From: Palsa-870 sp035937155
GTDB taxonomy: Bacteria; Chloroflexota; Dormibacteria; Dormibacterales; Dormibacteraceae
Direction of reading: 5' to 3'
DNA: 64,000 nt
Assembly: GCA_035937155.1 (NCBI GenBank)
Contig: DASYVJ010000089.1
Location: 1 to 64,000 of the forward strand
Part shown: piece after piece, positions 29,102-38,086 of the stretch
How positions within the stretch are numbered: position 1 is the first letter of the stretch
How the letters are laid out: every line of letters starts with the position of its first letter
Position numbers and translations under genes: made by a program
The notes under the pieces: model-generated
The model's database searches: none
The model's input: only the letters and a program-made list of their open reading frames with translations
Told to the model about the DNA's origin: nothing

Positions 29102-29526
29102 ATCAGCTTCAGGGCGCGCGCCGCCCGGCTCAGCGCGGTGACGGAGCCGGAATGGACGATCTGCCCGTCGAGCGCGGCTTCGAACGCCTCCGCGAATGGC
29201 ACGCGAAGAACCTCCATGTCCTGTTCGTAAGTCTCCGGGTTGCGCTCGGCCTCGATGATTGATTCGGCGAGGAAGATGTGCGCTCGGCCGGTCAGGAACG
29301 CCGCGCCGTGCACAGCCCCCAGAGATGTGTACCGCGAAGCGACGAGCCCAGTCTCCTCCGCCAGCTCCCGCTTCGCGCATTCGAGAGGTGCCTCACCTTG
29401 TTTGAATGTGCCGGCCGGCACCTCCCAGGACGACTCGTCCCACGCATGGCGCCACTGGCGTACCAGGACCGTGTCTCCGTTTTCGAAATACGGGACGACA
29501 AAAGCCGAGTCCGGGTTGACGAGCAC
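29098..29526 (-). CDS. Nudix hydrolase, ADP-ribose pyrophosphatase-like
   Basis: The Nudix box is complete: G-x5-E-x7-REL-x-EE-x-GL in GTFKQGEAPLECAKRELAEE followed by TGL. With the GTG start at 29526 the protein has 142 residues. The same frame is open further upstream and encodes strand-like, family-like sequence (FEVVSTSVTGRSGPF, DDVISFPDGAEALYTV) back to the end of the biotin carboxylase gene. No ATG, GTG or TTG occurs there. The real start may therefore be non-canonical, near 29658, giving about 185 residues as in ADP-ribose pyrophosphatases. Confidence 0.82.
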   Translation of the reverse strand: MLVNPDSAFVVPYFENGDTVLVRQWRHAWDESSWEVPAGTFKQGEAPLECAKRELAEETGLVASRYTSLGAVHGAAFLTGRAHIFLAESIIEAERNPETYEQDMEVLRVPFAEAFEAALDGQIVHSGSVTALSRAARALKLI

Positions 29527-29657
29527 CGTGTAGAGGGCTTCGGCCCCGTCCGGAAAGCTAATGACGTCATCACGCAGCGCGAACGGGCCGGACCGGCCCG
29601 TGACACTGGTCGAGACGACCTCAAACGGCCGGCCGGTTTTCGGATGCTCGAGGTTGG

Positions 29658-31112
29658 CTATTTGTTCACCACCGCCGCAACCGCTGCCGCTGCCGCCGCG
29701 ACATGCCGCGGATCGGGCCCGTAGTCGAACGGCGATGTCTCCCCGGTCAGCTTCTTGGCTTGCTCGACCAGATCTGGATGGTCCTCGATGAAACGGGTGC
29801 TGAGATTGCCCGAGCGGAAATCGGGGTTCTCGAGGATCGCGCGGTGATAGCTGATCGTGGTGGCGGGGCCGACCACGACGAACTCTCGCAGCGCGCGACC
29901 GGCCCGCGCGATCGCCTCGGCGCGGTCACTTCCGTGCACGATGAGCTTGGCGAGGAGCGAGTCGTAGTTCGGCGGGACGTCCGACCCAGGCCCGAAACCC
30001 GAATCAACGCGAACTCCCGGGCCGGCGGGCGCCACCCAGCGGGCGATGCGCTTCGGATTGGGCAGAAACTTCCGCACAGGGTCTTCGGCGTTGATGCGCA
30101 TCTCGATCGAGTGCCCCGTCCAGCTCACATCCTCTTGGGTGAAGCTCAGCTCGTGGCCGGCCGCGATGCGGATCTGCTCTTTGACGATGTCGATCCCGGT
30201 CACCGCCTCGGTGATCGGATGCTCTACCTGGAGCCTTGCATTGACCTCCAGGAAGTAGAAGCTCCCGTCACTGAAGATGAACTCGACAGTCCCTGCGTTC
30301 ACGTAACCTGCGGCCTTCGCGGCGCGGATCGCCGCGTCGCCCATCGCAGCGCGGATCTCGGCCGTGACGGCGGGCGAGGGCGTCTCTTCCATGATCTTCT
30401 GATGCCTGCGCTGGATCGAGCATTCGCGCTCGCCGAGGTGCACCGCGTTGCCGTGGCTGTCGCAAATCACCTGGATCTCGATGTGCCGGGGCTTGCGGAT
30501 GTACCGCTCGATGTACACGGTCGGGTCGCCGAACGCTGAGCGCGCGGCCTGGGCGCTGCTCTCGATCGCCGCGACCAGCTCGTGCTCTGCTTCGACTACT
30601 TTCATCCCGATCCCGCCGCCACCGCCCGAAGGCTTGACCATGACGGGAAAGCCGATTGCCTTGGCGGCCTCCACCGCGACGGACGGGTCGACCGCCTCGC
30701 TGCCTGGTGTGACCGGTACTCCATGGTCGGCGGCAAGCTTCCGCGCGGCCAGCTTCGAACTGAGTGCACGCATCGCTGAGGCGGGCGGTCCGATGAACCG
30801 GATGCCGGCGGCTTCGCACGCCTCCGGGAACGCCGGCTTCTCGGACAGGAATCCATAGCCGGGGTGGATTGCGTCCGCGCCGCAGTCGTGAGCGACCTTG
30901 ACGATTCGCTCCAGCTGCAGGTAGGACTCGGCGGGCGGCGCGCCGCCAATGTGATGGGCCTCATCCGCGTAGCGGACGTGGATGGCGTCGCGGTCGGCGT
31001 CCGAGTAAACAGCCACCGTTGCGATGCCGAGCTCGCGGCATGCCCGCATGACGCGAATGGCGATCTCGCCGCGATTGGCGATCAAGATTTTGTTAAAGAG
31101 TTTTCTCTTCAT
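29658..31112 (-). CDS. pycA: Biotin carboxylase subunit (pyruvate carboxylase PycA or acyl-CoA carboxylase type)
   Basis: ATP-dependent carboxylation of biotin; 484 residues from the ATG at 31112. It shows KILIANRGEIAIRVMRACRE, the ATP-grasp loop KPSGGGGGIGMKVV (near 165), RDCSIQRR-like GERECSIQRRHQKIMEE, and FLEVNARLQVEHPITE (near 285). The C-terminal biotin carboxylase domain runs to about 445, with an Ala-rich tail. No biotinyl domain is present. The carboxyltransferase plus biotinyl subunit lies directly upstream, which makes two-subunit pyruvate carboxylase the best reading; an oxaloacetate decarboxylase or acyl-CoA carboxylase role is less likely. Confidence 0.88.
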   Translation of the reverse strand: MKRKLFNKILIANRGEIAIRVMRACRELGIATVAVYSDADRDAIHVRYADEAHHIGGAPPAESYLQLERIVKVAHDCGADAIHPGYGFLSEKPAFPEACEAAGIRFIGPPASAMRALSSKLAARKLAADHGVPVTPGSEAVDPSVAVEAAKAIGFPVMVKPSGGGGGIGMKVVEAEHELVAAIESSAQAARSAFGDPTVYIERYIRKPRHIEIQVICDSHGNAVHLGERECSIQRRHQKIMEETPSPAVTAEIRAAMGDAAIRAAKAAGYVNAGTVEFIFSDGSFYFLEVNARLQVEHPITEAVTGIDIVKEQIRIAAGHELSFTQEDVSWTGHSIEMRINAEDPVRKFLPNPKRIARWVAPAGPGVRVDSGFGPGSDVPPNYDSLLAKLIVHGSDRAEAIARAGRALREFVVVGPATTISYHRAILENPDFRSGNLSTRFIEDHPDLVEQAKKLTGETSPFDYGPDPRHVAAAAAAVAAVVNK

Positions 31113-31122
31113 CGCCAGGAAA

Positions 31123-32931
31123 TCACCCGACAACCAGGAGCGGCTGGCTGGGGCTGACGACCTCGCCCTCTTTGACGTACACAAAGCTCACGCGACCGGC
31201 GACGGTGGTGACGATGTCGTTCTGCATCTTCATCGCCTCGAGCACCGCGACCACGTCACCAAGCTTCACCACGTCCCCCACCTTGACCGGCATCTTGACG
31301 ATCAAACCCTGCATCGGAGCAATCACGGTGCCTTCGCCGGTCCTGGGCGGTGGCGCGGCCGTCGTCCCCGCCGCCGTCGCAGCGCCGGCCGACGGCGTGA
31401 CAGTCATGCCGGCGGCGGTGACGCGGACCTTGAACACCTCGCCCTCGACTTCGACTTCGAACTCGGCAGTCGAGACGGCTACCGCCGGCGGTGGTGCTGA
31501 AGGCTCAGGGTCGGCAGTCGGGGGTGGCGTCGCTGGAGCAGCGGAAGCCGCGGCGAGTTCCGGCTTCGGTGTATCGCTCGCCTTCTCGGGCGGACCGTTG
31601 AAGTATTCCTGCGCGAGGTTCGGAAACATGAGGTGGACCAGCACGTTGTCGTCAGTCGGCTCGTACCCGAGCTTCTTGACCTGCTGGCGCGCGACCTCTA
31701 CCTGTGGCTCGAGCAGGTCCGCGGGCCGGATCGTGATGGGCTCCTCGCGACCCAGGACCAGCCGCCTCAGCTCGTGATCGGCCGGCACCGGCGGCCTGCC
31801 ATAGAGGCCTTGCAGGTAATCCTTCAGCTCCTGCGTGACGGTGGCGTAGCGGTCGCCGCCAATCACGTTGTACACGGCCTGCGTGGCGATCAGCTGCCTG
31901 ATGGGCGCGACCAGCGGGGGATAACCAAGGTCCCGGCGCACGCGGTTGGCTTCTTCCATGACTTCTGAGATGCGCACAGCCGCGTTGTGCGCGCCGAGCT
32001 GGTGGTAGATGTCCTCCAGCATCTGGCCGGGCATCTGGTAACGGAGGATGGTCGCGTCGACCCGATCGGCAAGCGGGTTCAGATGCTCGATGTGGCGGCG
32101 CTTGAGCTCATCCACCTCGTGCTGGACGTCCCACATGGTGTCGAGGTTCAGGCCGGTGTCGTACTCCCCTCCATGGAGGGCCGCGACAACGCTCTCGGCC
32201 GCGGGCTGCGAGGTGCCCCAGGCCAGCGGGGACATCGCGACGTCCAGGATCTCCGCGCCCGCCTCCACAGCTGCCATATAGGCCATGGGCGCCATGCCGC
32301 TCGAGCAGTGCGAATGCACGTCGATCGGCACATCGACCACGCTCTTGAGAGTGGTGACGAGCTCCCATGTCGCCTGCGGGCTGAGCAGGCCGGACGTGTC
32401 CTTGATCACGATCTCGTGGCATCCCATGTCGATCAGACCTTTGGCGAGTGAACCCCACAGCTCGATGTTGTGGGCGGGCGAGATGGCGTAGCTCAACGCG
32501 CCTTGCACGGTCTTCTTGGCCTTCAATGCGGCAGCGATGGCGGCCTCCATGTTCCGCAGGTCGTTGAGCGGATCGAAGACTCGAAACACGTCCACACCGC
32601 ACTTGGCCGCGTGCTTGACGAAGAGCTGCACGGCGTCGTCGGCGAAGTTGCGCTTGGCGACGAGGTTCTGTCCGCGGATGAGAGCCTGGATCGGGGTGTT
32701 TGGCGTGACCTTGCGCAGCTTGCGGAGGAAATCCCACGGGTCCTCGTGGCGGCGCAGCTGAGTCTCGAAGGTCGCGCCACCGAATGCCTCCATCGCGGCA
32801 AACCCGATCTTGTCCATCTTCGCCGCGATGGGGATGATCTCGTCGCTGCGCAGGTTGCCGCCGAGCAGCGATTGCTGCGCGTCGCGGAACGTTGTGTCGA
32901 TCAGGCGGACGCGCGCCCTCTTCTTAGCCAT
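31123..32931 (-). CDS. pycB: Pyruvate carboxylase carboxyltransferase/biotinyl subunit
   Basis: A 602-residue subunit. An HMGL-like TIM barrel (RLIDTTFRDAQQSLL near 10, then VFRVFDPLNDLRNME, VIKDTSGLL and metal-binding DVHSHCSSGMAP near 200) is followed by the conserved PYC/OADA domain to about 450. A Pro/Ala linker precedes the biotinyl domain, whose EAMKM (near 565) carries the lysine to be biotinylated. This order matches PycB and OadA. No membrane OadB/OadG is present, so anaplerotic oxaloacetate formation is favoured. It starts immediately after the purE stop. Confidence 0.9.
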   Translation of the reverse strand: MAKKRARVRLIDTTFRDAQQSLLGGNLRSDEIIPIAAKMDKIGFAAMEAFGGATFETQLRRHEDPWDFLRKLRKVTPNTPIQALIRGQNLVAKRNFADDAVQLFVKHAAKCGVDVFRVFDPLNDLRNMEAAIAAALKAKKTVQGALSYAISPAHNIELWGSLAKGLIDMGCHEIVIKDTSGLLSPQATWELVTTLKSVVDVPIDVHSHCSSGMAPMAYMAAVEAGAEILDVAMSPLAWGTSQPAAESVVAALHGGEYDTGLNLDTMWDVQHEVDELKRRHIEHLNPLADRVDATILRYQMPGQMLEDIYHQLGAHNAAVRISEVMEEANRVRRDLGYPPLVAPIRQLIATQAVYNVIGGDRYATVTQELKDYLQGLYGRPPVPADHELRRLVLGREEPITIRPADLLEPQVEVARQQVKKLGYEPTDDNVLVHLMFPNLAQEYFNGPPEKASDTPKPELAAASAAPATPPPTADPEPSAPPPAVAVSTAEFEVEVEGEVFKVRVTAAGMTVTPSAGAATAAGTTAAPPPRTGEGTVIAPMQGLIVKMPVKVGDVVKLGDVVAVLEAMKMQNDIVTTVAGRVSFVYVKEGEVVSPSQPLLVVG

Positions 32932-33393
32932 TTACGTGGCCAGGGCTGAACGCTTTTCCGCGTGGCGCTCTTCGACCGCCTTGTCGTTCAGGCCGAGGAT
33001 TCGGGCCGCGAGCCACGCCGCGTTCTTGGCGCCGGCTTCGCCGATCGCCACGGTGGCGACGGGGATGCCCGCCGGCATCTGCACGATGGAGTAGAGCGAG
33101 TCGACACCACCCAGGTGCGCTGTCGGAACTGGCACGCCGATCACTGGCAGATCGGTCCACGCCGCCACGACGCCGGGAAGGTGTGCGGCTCCGCCGGCCG
33201 CGGCGATGATGACCTTGAGGCCCCGCTCACGCGCGGATGAAGCCCACTCCATCACCCCTCGCGGATTGCGGTGCGCCGAGCAGACCTTCACCTCGTGCTC
33301 GATGCCGAGCTCGTCAAGGACTTTGACGCACGATTCCATAAGAGGCAGGTCGGACTTGGAGCCGAGGATGACGCCGACGACGACTGGGCTCAA
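32932..33393 (-). CDS. purE: 5-(carboxyamino)imidazole ribonucleotide mutase
   Basis: Produces CAIR in purine synthesis; 153 residues. GVILGSKSDLPLM is at the start, CSAHRNPRGVMEW near 40 and AAAGGAAHLPGVVAA near 67, then PVPTAHLGGVDSLYSIVQMP and GIPVATVAIGEAGAKNAAWLAA, all family signatures. The TTG start overlaps the purD stop (TTGA). No purK is visible in the window, so N5-CAIR supply must be encoded elsewhere or the enzyme acts on AIR plus CO2. Confidence 0.94.
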   Translation of the reverse strand: MSPVVVGVILGSKSDLPLMESCVKVLDELGIEHEVKVCSAHRNPRGVMEWASSARERGLKVIIAAAGGAAHLPGVVAAWTDLPVIGVPVPTAHLGGVDSLYSIVQMPAGIPVATVAIGEAGAKNAAWLAARILGLNDKAVEERHAEKRSALAT

Positions 33394-34661
33394 CTGGCCT
33401 CCTTGGCTATATCAGTCCTGAAAAAGGCCCCGGGGAATCGTACCTGCCGGGCGCCGGCCAGCGCCTTTATACGCGCTTCGGAGACAGTGTCGCCAAGTGC
33501 GGCAGACGTCACGACGCGGCCTCCATCGGTCACGAGGCCCTTACCCGGCACGAACTTGGTCCCCGCATGAAAGATCAGCGCTCCCCGGGGAATCTCCGCC
33601 AGGCCCTTGATGGGAAGGCCGAGCGCCATAGCCGCGTCATCCGGATAGTTCGCGGAAGCAACAACGATCGCAACCGATGCTTGCGGGCTCCAGCGCAGGT
33701 CGGGAAAGTTCGCCAGCCCACCCTTGGATGAAGCAAGGGCCAGGGCGACCAGGTCCGACTCGAGGCGCGGCAATACTGCCTGCGCTTCCGGGTCGCCGAA
33801 GCGCGCGTTGAACTCTATGGTGCGGATGCCGGATCTGGTCAGCATCAGTCCGGCGTAAAGGACACCTCGAAACTCATCGCCCGAGGCGGCCAGCTCACGC
33901 ACGGCCGGGCGCAGCACTGTATCCACCACCTCTTTGACGAGTGCGTCATCGACTCCCAGCGGCGGCGAGTACGCGCCCATGCCACCCGTATTGGGTCCCG
34001 TGTCTTCGTCTTGCGCGCGCTTGTAATCGCGAGCCGGCGCAAGCGCGACCACGTCGGTTCCGTCGGTGACGCCGAGGACAGAAAGCTCAGGCCCCTCCAG
34101 CAGTTCCTCGACCACGATCGTGGCGCCGCTCCGGCCGAACCTATTCTCGACCAGCATCGCGTTGATCGAGGCGTCCGACTCCTCGACGCTTCTGCAGACG
34201 ATCACGCCCTTGCCGCGCGCCAGCCCATCCGCCTTTACGGCGACCCTGCCGCCTCGCTCCTTAGCCCAGGCCCTGGCCGGCACCGGCTGCGTAAAGACGT
34301 CGAAGTCCGCGGTCGGGATGTTCGCGCGCTTCATCAGCGCCTTGGCGAACGACTTGCTCGATTCGATTCGACCGGCACCGCGATTCGGGCCGAAAACGTT
34401 GAAGCCCGCGCTGCGCAGCGCGTCGCCGACGCCGGCGTCCACGGCCGCCTCCGGTCCGAGGATGACAAGGCCGAGGCGCTCGCGCTTGGCGAACTCAACG
34501 ATGCGCACCACGTCGGAGGCGCCAATCGCCACGTTGCGCGCCATCCCTCCCGTGCCGCCATTGCCGGGGGCGCAGTAGACGCGTTCCACCAGCTCCGACT
34601 GCACGCATTTCCACACGAGCGCGTGCTCGCGGGCGCCGGAACCGACGACCAGCACCTTCAT
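33390..34661 (-). CDS. purD: Phosphoribosylamine-glycine ligase (GAR synthetase)
   Basis: ATP-grasp ligase, second step of purine synthesis; 423 residues. It shows VLVVGSGAREHALVWK, FGPNRGAGRIESSKSFAK, VKADGLARGKGVIV, DYKRAQDEDTGPNTGGMGAYSP and EFNARFGDPEAQAVLPRL, the last two being diagnostic. Complete, with an ATG start; 38 bp after guaA. Confidence 0.96.
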   Translation of the reverse strand: MKVLVVGSGAREHALVWKCVQSELVERVYCAPGNGGTGGMARNVAIGASDVVRIVEFAKRERLGLVILGPEAAVDAGVGDALRSAGFNVFGPNRGAGRIESSKSFAKALMKRANIPTADFDVFTQPVPARAWAKERGGRVAVKADGLARGKGVIVCRSVEESDASINAMLVENRFGRSGATIVVEELLEGPELSVLGVTDGTDVVALAPARDYKRAQDEDTGPNTGGMGAYSPPLGVDDALVKEVVDTVLRPAVRELAASGDEFRGVLYAGLMLTRSGIRTIEFNARFGDPEAQAVLPRLESDLVALALASSKGGLANFPDLRWSPQASVAIVVASANYPDDAAMALGLPIKGLAEIPRGALIFHAGTKFVPGKGLVTDGGRVVTSAALGDTVSEARIKALAGARQVRFPGAFFRTDIAKEAS

Positions 34662-34699
34662 CGCCGCGTTATTGGAGCACTAACGGGATTAGTGGACCG

Positions 34700-36286
34700 T
34701 CACTCCCACTCGATGGTGCCGGGCGGCTTGCTCGTGATGTCGAAGACGACGCGATTGACGCCCTTGACCTCGTTCACGATGCGGTTGCTGATTCGCGCGA
34801 GCACCTCGTACGGCACGCGCGCCCAGTCCGCGGTCATGGCGTCCTCACTCGTGACGACTCGCACGGCGACCACGTTGGCATACGTGCGGTAGTCGCCCAT
34901 CACGCCGACCGTCTCGAGCGGCGTGAGGACCGCGAATGACTGCCACACCTGGCGGTACAGGCCGTTGCGCTTGATCTCGTCCACCACGACCCAATCAGCA
35001 TTGCGCAGGATCTCCAGACGCTCGGCGGTCACCTCGCCGAGACAGCGAATCGAAAGGCCCGGGCCTGGGAAGGGCTGGCGGTACACCATCTCCTCGGGCA
35101 TGCCCAGCTCCAGGCCGACCGCGCGAACCTCGTCCTTGAAGAGGTAGCGCAAAGGCTCGATGAGCTGGAACCGAAGTCCGGGCGGAAGGCCGCCCACGTT
35201 GTGGTGGGTCTTGATCTTGACTGCGGTGGACGAGACATCGGGAGCGGTCGATTCGATGACATCGGGGTAGAGCGTGCCCTGCGCCAGGAAATCGATGTGC
35301 TCTAGGCTAGTCGCCTCAGCCTCGAAGACCGAGATGAACTCGCGGCCGACGATCCGTCTTTTCTGCTCGGGATCGACCACCCCGCGCAACGCGACCAGGA
35401 ACCGGTCCGTCGCATCCACGTACCGGATGTTCATGTCGAGGTTCCCGTGCATGACCGCAAGCACGCGTTCAGGCTCTTCCTTACGTAGCAGGCCGTTGTT
35501 GACGAAAACACACGTCAGCTGGTCGCCGATGGCGCGGTGAACCAGCGTCGCGGCGACAGCCGAATCGACGCCGCCTGAGAGGGCGCAGATCACGCGGCCG
35601 CTGCCGACCTGGGCGCGGATGCTCTCGGTGGCCTCGGCGATAAACGATCCCGCGGTCCACGACGCGTCGCAATGGCATATGCCGTACAGGAAGTTGCGCA
35701 GGACCTCTCGACCGCTCGGCGTGTGCACGACCTCGGGGTGGAACTGGATGCCGAAGATGCCGTGCCCGTTCGTGAACGCTGCGACCGGCGAGTTGCCGCT
35801 GGAGGCCAGCGAGTGGAAGCCGGGAGGCATCTCGCTGACGTGATCGCCGTGGCTCATCCACACCGGCAGCTCGTCGTTCAGGCCCTGGAACAGAGCATTT
35901 GGCTCCCGCACCGCCAGTAAGGCGGGCCCGTACTCGCGGGCATGCCCAGGATCGACCTTGCCGCCAAGGTGGTGGGCGATCAGCTGCATGCCGTAGCAGA
36001 TACCAAGCACGGGGATGCCCGCGCGAAGCGCCTCAGGGTCGACTTGGGGAGCGCCCGGTTCGTAGACACTCGACGGTCCGCCACCGAGGATCAGGCCGGC
36101 CGGGTTGCGCTTTTTCAGCTCGGCCCACGGCGTCGTCCCCGGCACCAGCTCGCAGTAAACGTTTGCCTCGCGCACCCGGCGGGCGATGAGCTGACTGAAC
36201 TGCGACCCGAAGTCGAGGACCAGAATCGTCTGATTCTTCGAGGGGGAGACGCCCCCCCTGTCGACGTCCGGGCGAAGCCCGGCCAT
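34700..36286 (-). CDS. guaA: GMP synthase (glutamine-hydrolysing)
   Basis: Aminates XMP to GMP; 528 residues. The N-terminal amidotransferase has Cys in LGICYGMQL and the His-Glu pair in IQFHPEV. The ATP-pyrophosphatase P-loop is ALSGGVDSAVA (near 240), and the C-terminal dimerisation domain ends in KPPGTIEWE. The frame is open to 36472, but conserved sequence begins only at TILVLDFGSQFSQLI, so the ATG at 36286 is used. That codon lies inside a GC-rich hairpin, and codons 2-14 are repeat-like. Confidence 0.94.
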   Translation of the reverse strand: MAGLRPDVDRGGVSPSKNQTILVLDFGSQFSQLIARRVREANVYCELVPGTTPWAELKKRNPAGLILGGGPSSVYEPGAPQVDPEALRAGIPVLGICYGMQLIAHHLGGKVDPGHAREYGPALLAVREPNALFQGLNDELPVWMSHGDHVSEMPPGFHSLASSGNSPVAAFTNGHGIFGIQFHPEVVHTPSGREVLRNFLYGICHCDASWTAGSFIAEATESIRAQVGSGRVICALSGGVDSAVAATLVHRAIGDQLTCVFVNNGLLRKEEPERVLAVMHGNLDMNIRYVDATDRFLVALRGVVDPEQKRRIVGREFISVFEAEATSLEHIDFLAQGTLYPDVIESTAPDVSSTAVKIKTHHNVGGLPPGLRFQLIEPLRYLFKDEVRAVGLELGMPEEMVYRQPFPGPGLSIRCLGEVTAERLEILRNADWVVVDEIKRNGLYRQVWQSFAVLTPLETVGVMGDYRTYANVVAVRVVTSEDAMTADWARVPYEVLARISNRIVNEVKGVNRVVFDITSKPPGTIEWE

Positions 36287-36290
36287 CGAC
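36260..36290. repeat. GC-rich hairpin spanning the guaA start codon
   Basis: Nested arms GTCGA/TCGAC and CCGGGC/GCCCGG around a GAA loop, flanked by runs of C. The guaA ATG (36284-36286) lies in the hairpin. It resembles a dispersed palindrome that has been captured as the first codons of guaA. It could hide the start codon in the mRNA. Confidence 0.5.
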
Positions 36291-36356
36291 CCCCCCCGCG
36301 GCGGGCCGCCCTTTACTTTGTCGCGGGTCTGGGCGGCCACTGCGGTCCGGCTCAGC

Positions 36357-37541
36357 TCAGTTCTTCCCCATACCCACGTGCTGGGCCTGCTGGAACACCT
36401 TGCCCTCGGACGTGATGGATGGCGCGATGACCATCTCCACGTGCTGGAACTCAGTGATGTCCCGAGCCCCACAGACGCCGAGCGCGGAACGCAGCGCGCC
36501 GGCGAAGTTCTGGGAGCCGTCGTCGACGCGCGCCGGCCCGAGCAGGATTTCGTGCAGCGTCGCCTTGGTCCCGACGTGGATCCGCGTGCCGCGCGGCAGG
36601 TTCGGGTCAGGCGTCGCCATGCCCCAGTTGAAGCCTTTCGAAGCCGACTCCTCGGCGCCGGCCAGCGGGGTGCCGATCATTACGGCGTCCGCCCCAGAAG
36701 CGAACGCCTTGCAGACATCAGCGCCGATGCGCATGCCACCGTCGGTGATCACGGCCACGCGCATGCCGCCACGCCGCATGTACTCGTCACGGGCGGCTGC
36801 GACATCCGCGGTGGCTGTGACCTGCGGCACGCCGACACCGAGGACTCCTCGCGTGGTGCAGGCGGCGCCGGGACCGACGCCGACCAGGATGCCGGCGATG
36901 CCGGTCTCCATTAGCTCCAGCGCGGTCTCGTAGCTGACGCAGTTGCCGACGACAACCGGGATCTCGCAGGCGCGTACCAGCTGCTCGAAAGACAGCTGGT
37001 GGTAAGACTTGGACGAGTGACGGGCGGTGAGCACGGTCCCTTGCACGACCAGGACGTCAGCTCCCGCCTTCTGCACCACCTCGGCCCGTTCTTCGGCTCG
37101 GGCAGGAATGGTCGATACCGCGCACGGCACGCCCGAAGCTTTGATCACCTTGATGCGCTCGGCGATCAGGTTGGGCTTGACCGGCTCGCGATACACCTCT
37201 TTGAGCAGCGCGTTGATTTGAGTCTTGTCCGCCTCGGCGATGCGCTTGATGATTGGAGCGGAATCCGTGTATCGCGTATGCACTCCGTCGAGGTTGAGCA
37301 CCGCGACTCCACCGAGCTTTCCCATCGCGATCGCGAAGTCGACACCGACCACGCCATCCATGGCCGAGCCCCAGATGGGAAGAGGGAGCTTGAACCGCTC
37401 GCCCATGGAAAAGGAGATGTCGACTTCTTCGGGATTCAGCGTGACGCCGCCAGGCACGAGGGCGACTTCGTCGAAGCCATAAGCGCGGCGAGCCCGCCGG
37501 CCGATCCCGATCTCTAGGCCAGACTGCTCCCCGGGAACCAC
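36357..37541 (-). CDS. guaB3: GuaB3-type IMP dehydrogenase
   Basis: Oxidises IMP to XMP. From the GTG at 37541 it has 394 residues, lacks the CBS pair of classical GuaB, and opens with EIGIGRRARRAYGFDEVALVP as in actinobacterial and cyanobacterial GuaB3. The catalytic loop is GVGPGAACTTRGVLGVGVPQ (near residue 230), with Cys in the IMPDH position, and DGGMRIGADVCKAFASGADAVMIG follows. It is adjacent to guaA, consistent with GMP synthesis. The frame is open to 37742 but upstream codons overlap the divergent gene. TATACT at 37608-37613 (minus) is a plausible -10. Confidence 0.88.
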   Translation of the reverse strand: MVPGEQSGLEIGIGRRARRAYGFDEVALVPGGVTLNPEEVDISFSMGERFKLPLPIWGSAMDGVVGVDFAIAMGKLGGVAVLNLDGVHTRYTDSAPIIKRIAEADKTQINALLKEVYREPVKPNLIAERIKVIKASGVPCAVSTIPARAEERAEVVQKAGADVLVVQGTVLTARHSSKSYHQLSFEQLVRACEIPVVVGNCVSYETALELMETGIAGILVGVGPGAACTTRGVLGVGVPQVTATADVAAARDEYMRRGGMRVAVITDGGMRIGADVCKAFASGADAVMIGTPLAGAEESASKGFNWGMATPDPNLPRGTRIHVGTKATLHEILLGPARVDDGSQNFAGALRSALGVCGARDITEFQHVEMVIAPSITSEGKVFQQAQHVGMGKN

Positions 37542-37659
37542 TCCGCGGGTTTCGAGCCGGCTCTGATTCAGGGGTGTGTTTACTCCAATGGTGGCGGGGT
37601 TCGATGAAGTATACGGAATGCAGGTGGCGTCAAGGTGGGCCGCATAAACTTTCCTTCTG

Positions 37660-38082
37660 ATGTATCGGACGCTCGAGTATCTACGCGGCATCTCTGATGA
37701 CGATGTCAGCCGGCTTCGTGCGCGCGGCATCCAGCACACCAATCAACTGCTGCACCGCACGTCACTGGGCATCGACCGCGAGAGGCTGTCGAAAAGGACC
37801 GGCATCAGCACCGAGCGCCTGCTCGAGTTCGCGCACCAGTGCACGCTGCTGGAGGTGTCGGGCATGGAGCGTTGCCTGCCGATCGTCCGGCGGCTGGGCA
37901 TCAACTCCATGAAAGACCTTCGCGCGCAGGACGCTCGCGCCCTATACACGACGCTGATCGACGCAGTCGGGCTCGCGGGTGCGCCAAGCTTTTCGGATGT
38001 GCAGTACTGGATCAGCCAGGCGACGGCGCTGGACATCGTCGAAGAACCTGAACCTGCGCCACCTCTAGCCGTCGTGGAATGA
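37660..38082 (+). CDS. DUF4332-type helix-hairpin-helix protein
   Basis: A 140-residue all-helical protein. Two HhH-like repeats read as LRGISDDDVSRLRARGIQHT (near 8) and LPIVRRLGINSMKDLRAQDA (near 73), the pattern of DUF4332 proteins. The function is unknown; such domains are usually thought to bind DNA. TAAACT (37645-37650) lies nine bases before the ATG without a Shine-Dalgarno sequence, so the message is nearly leaderless. It is divergent from guaB3. Confidence 0.75.
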   Translation: MYRTLEYLRGISDDDVSRLRARGIQHTNQLLHRTSLGIDRERLSKRTGISTERLLEFAHQCTLLEVSGMERCLPIVRRLGINSMKDLRAQDARALYTTLIDAVGLAGAPSFSDVQYWISQATALDIVEEPEPAPPLAVVE

Positions 38083-38086
38083 GGTC

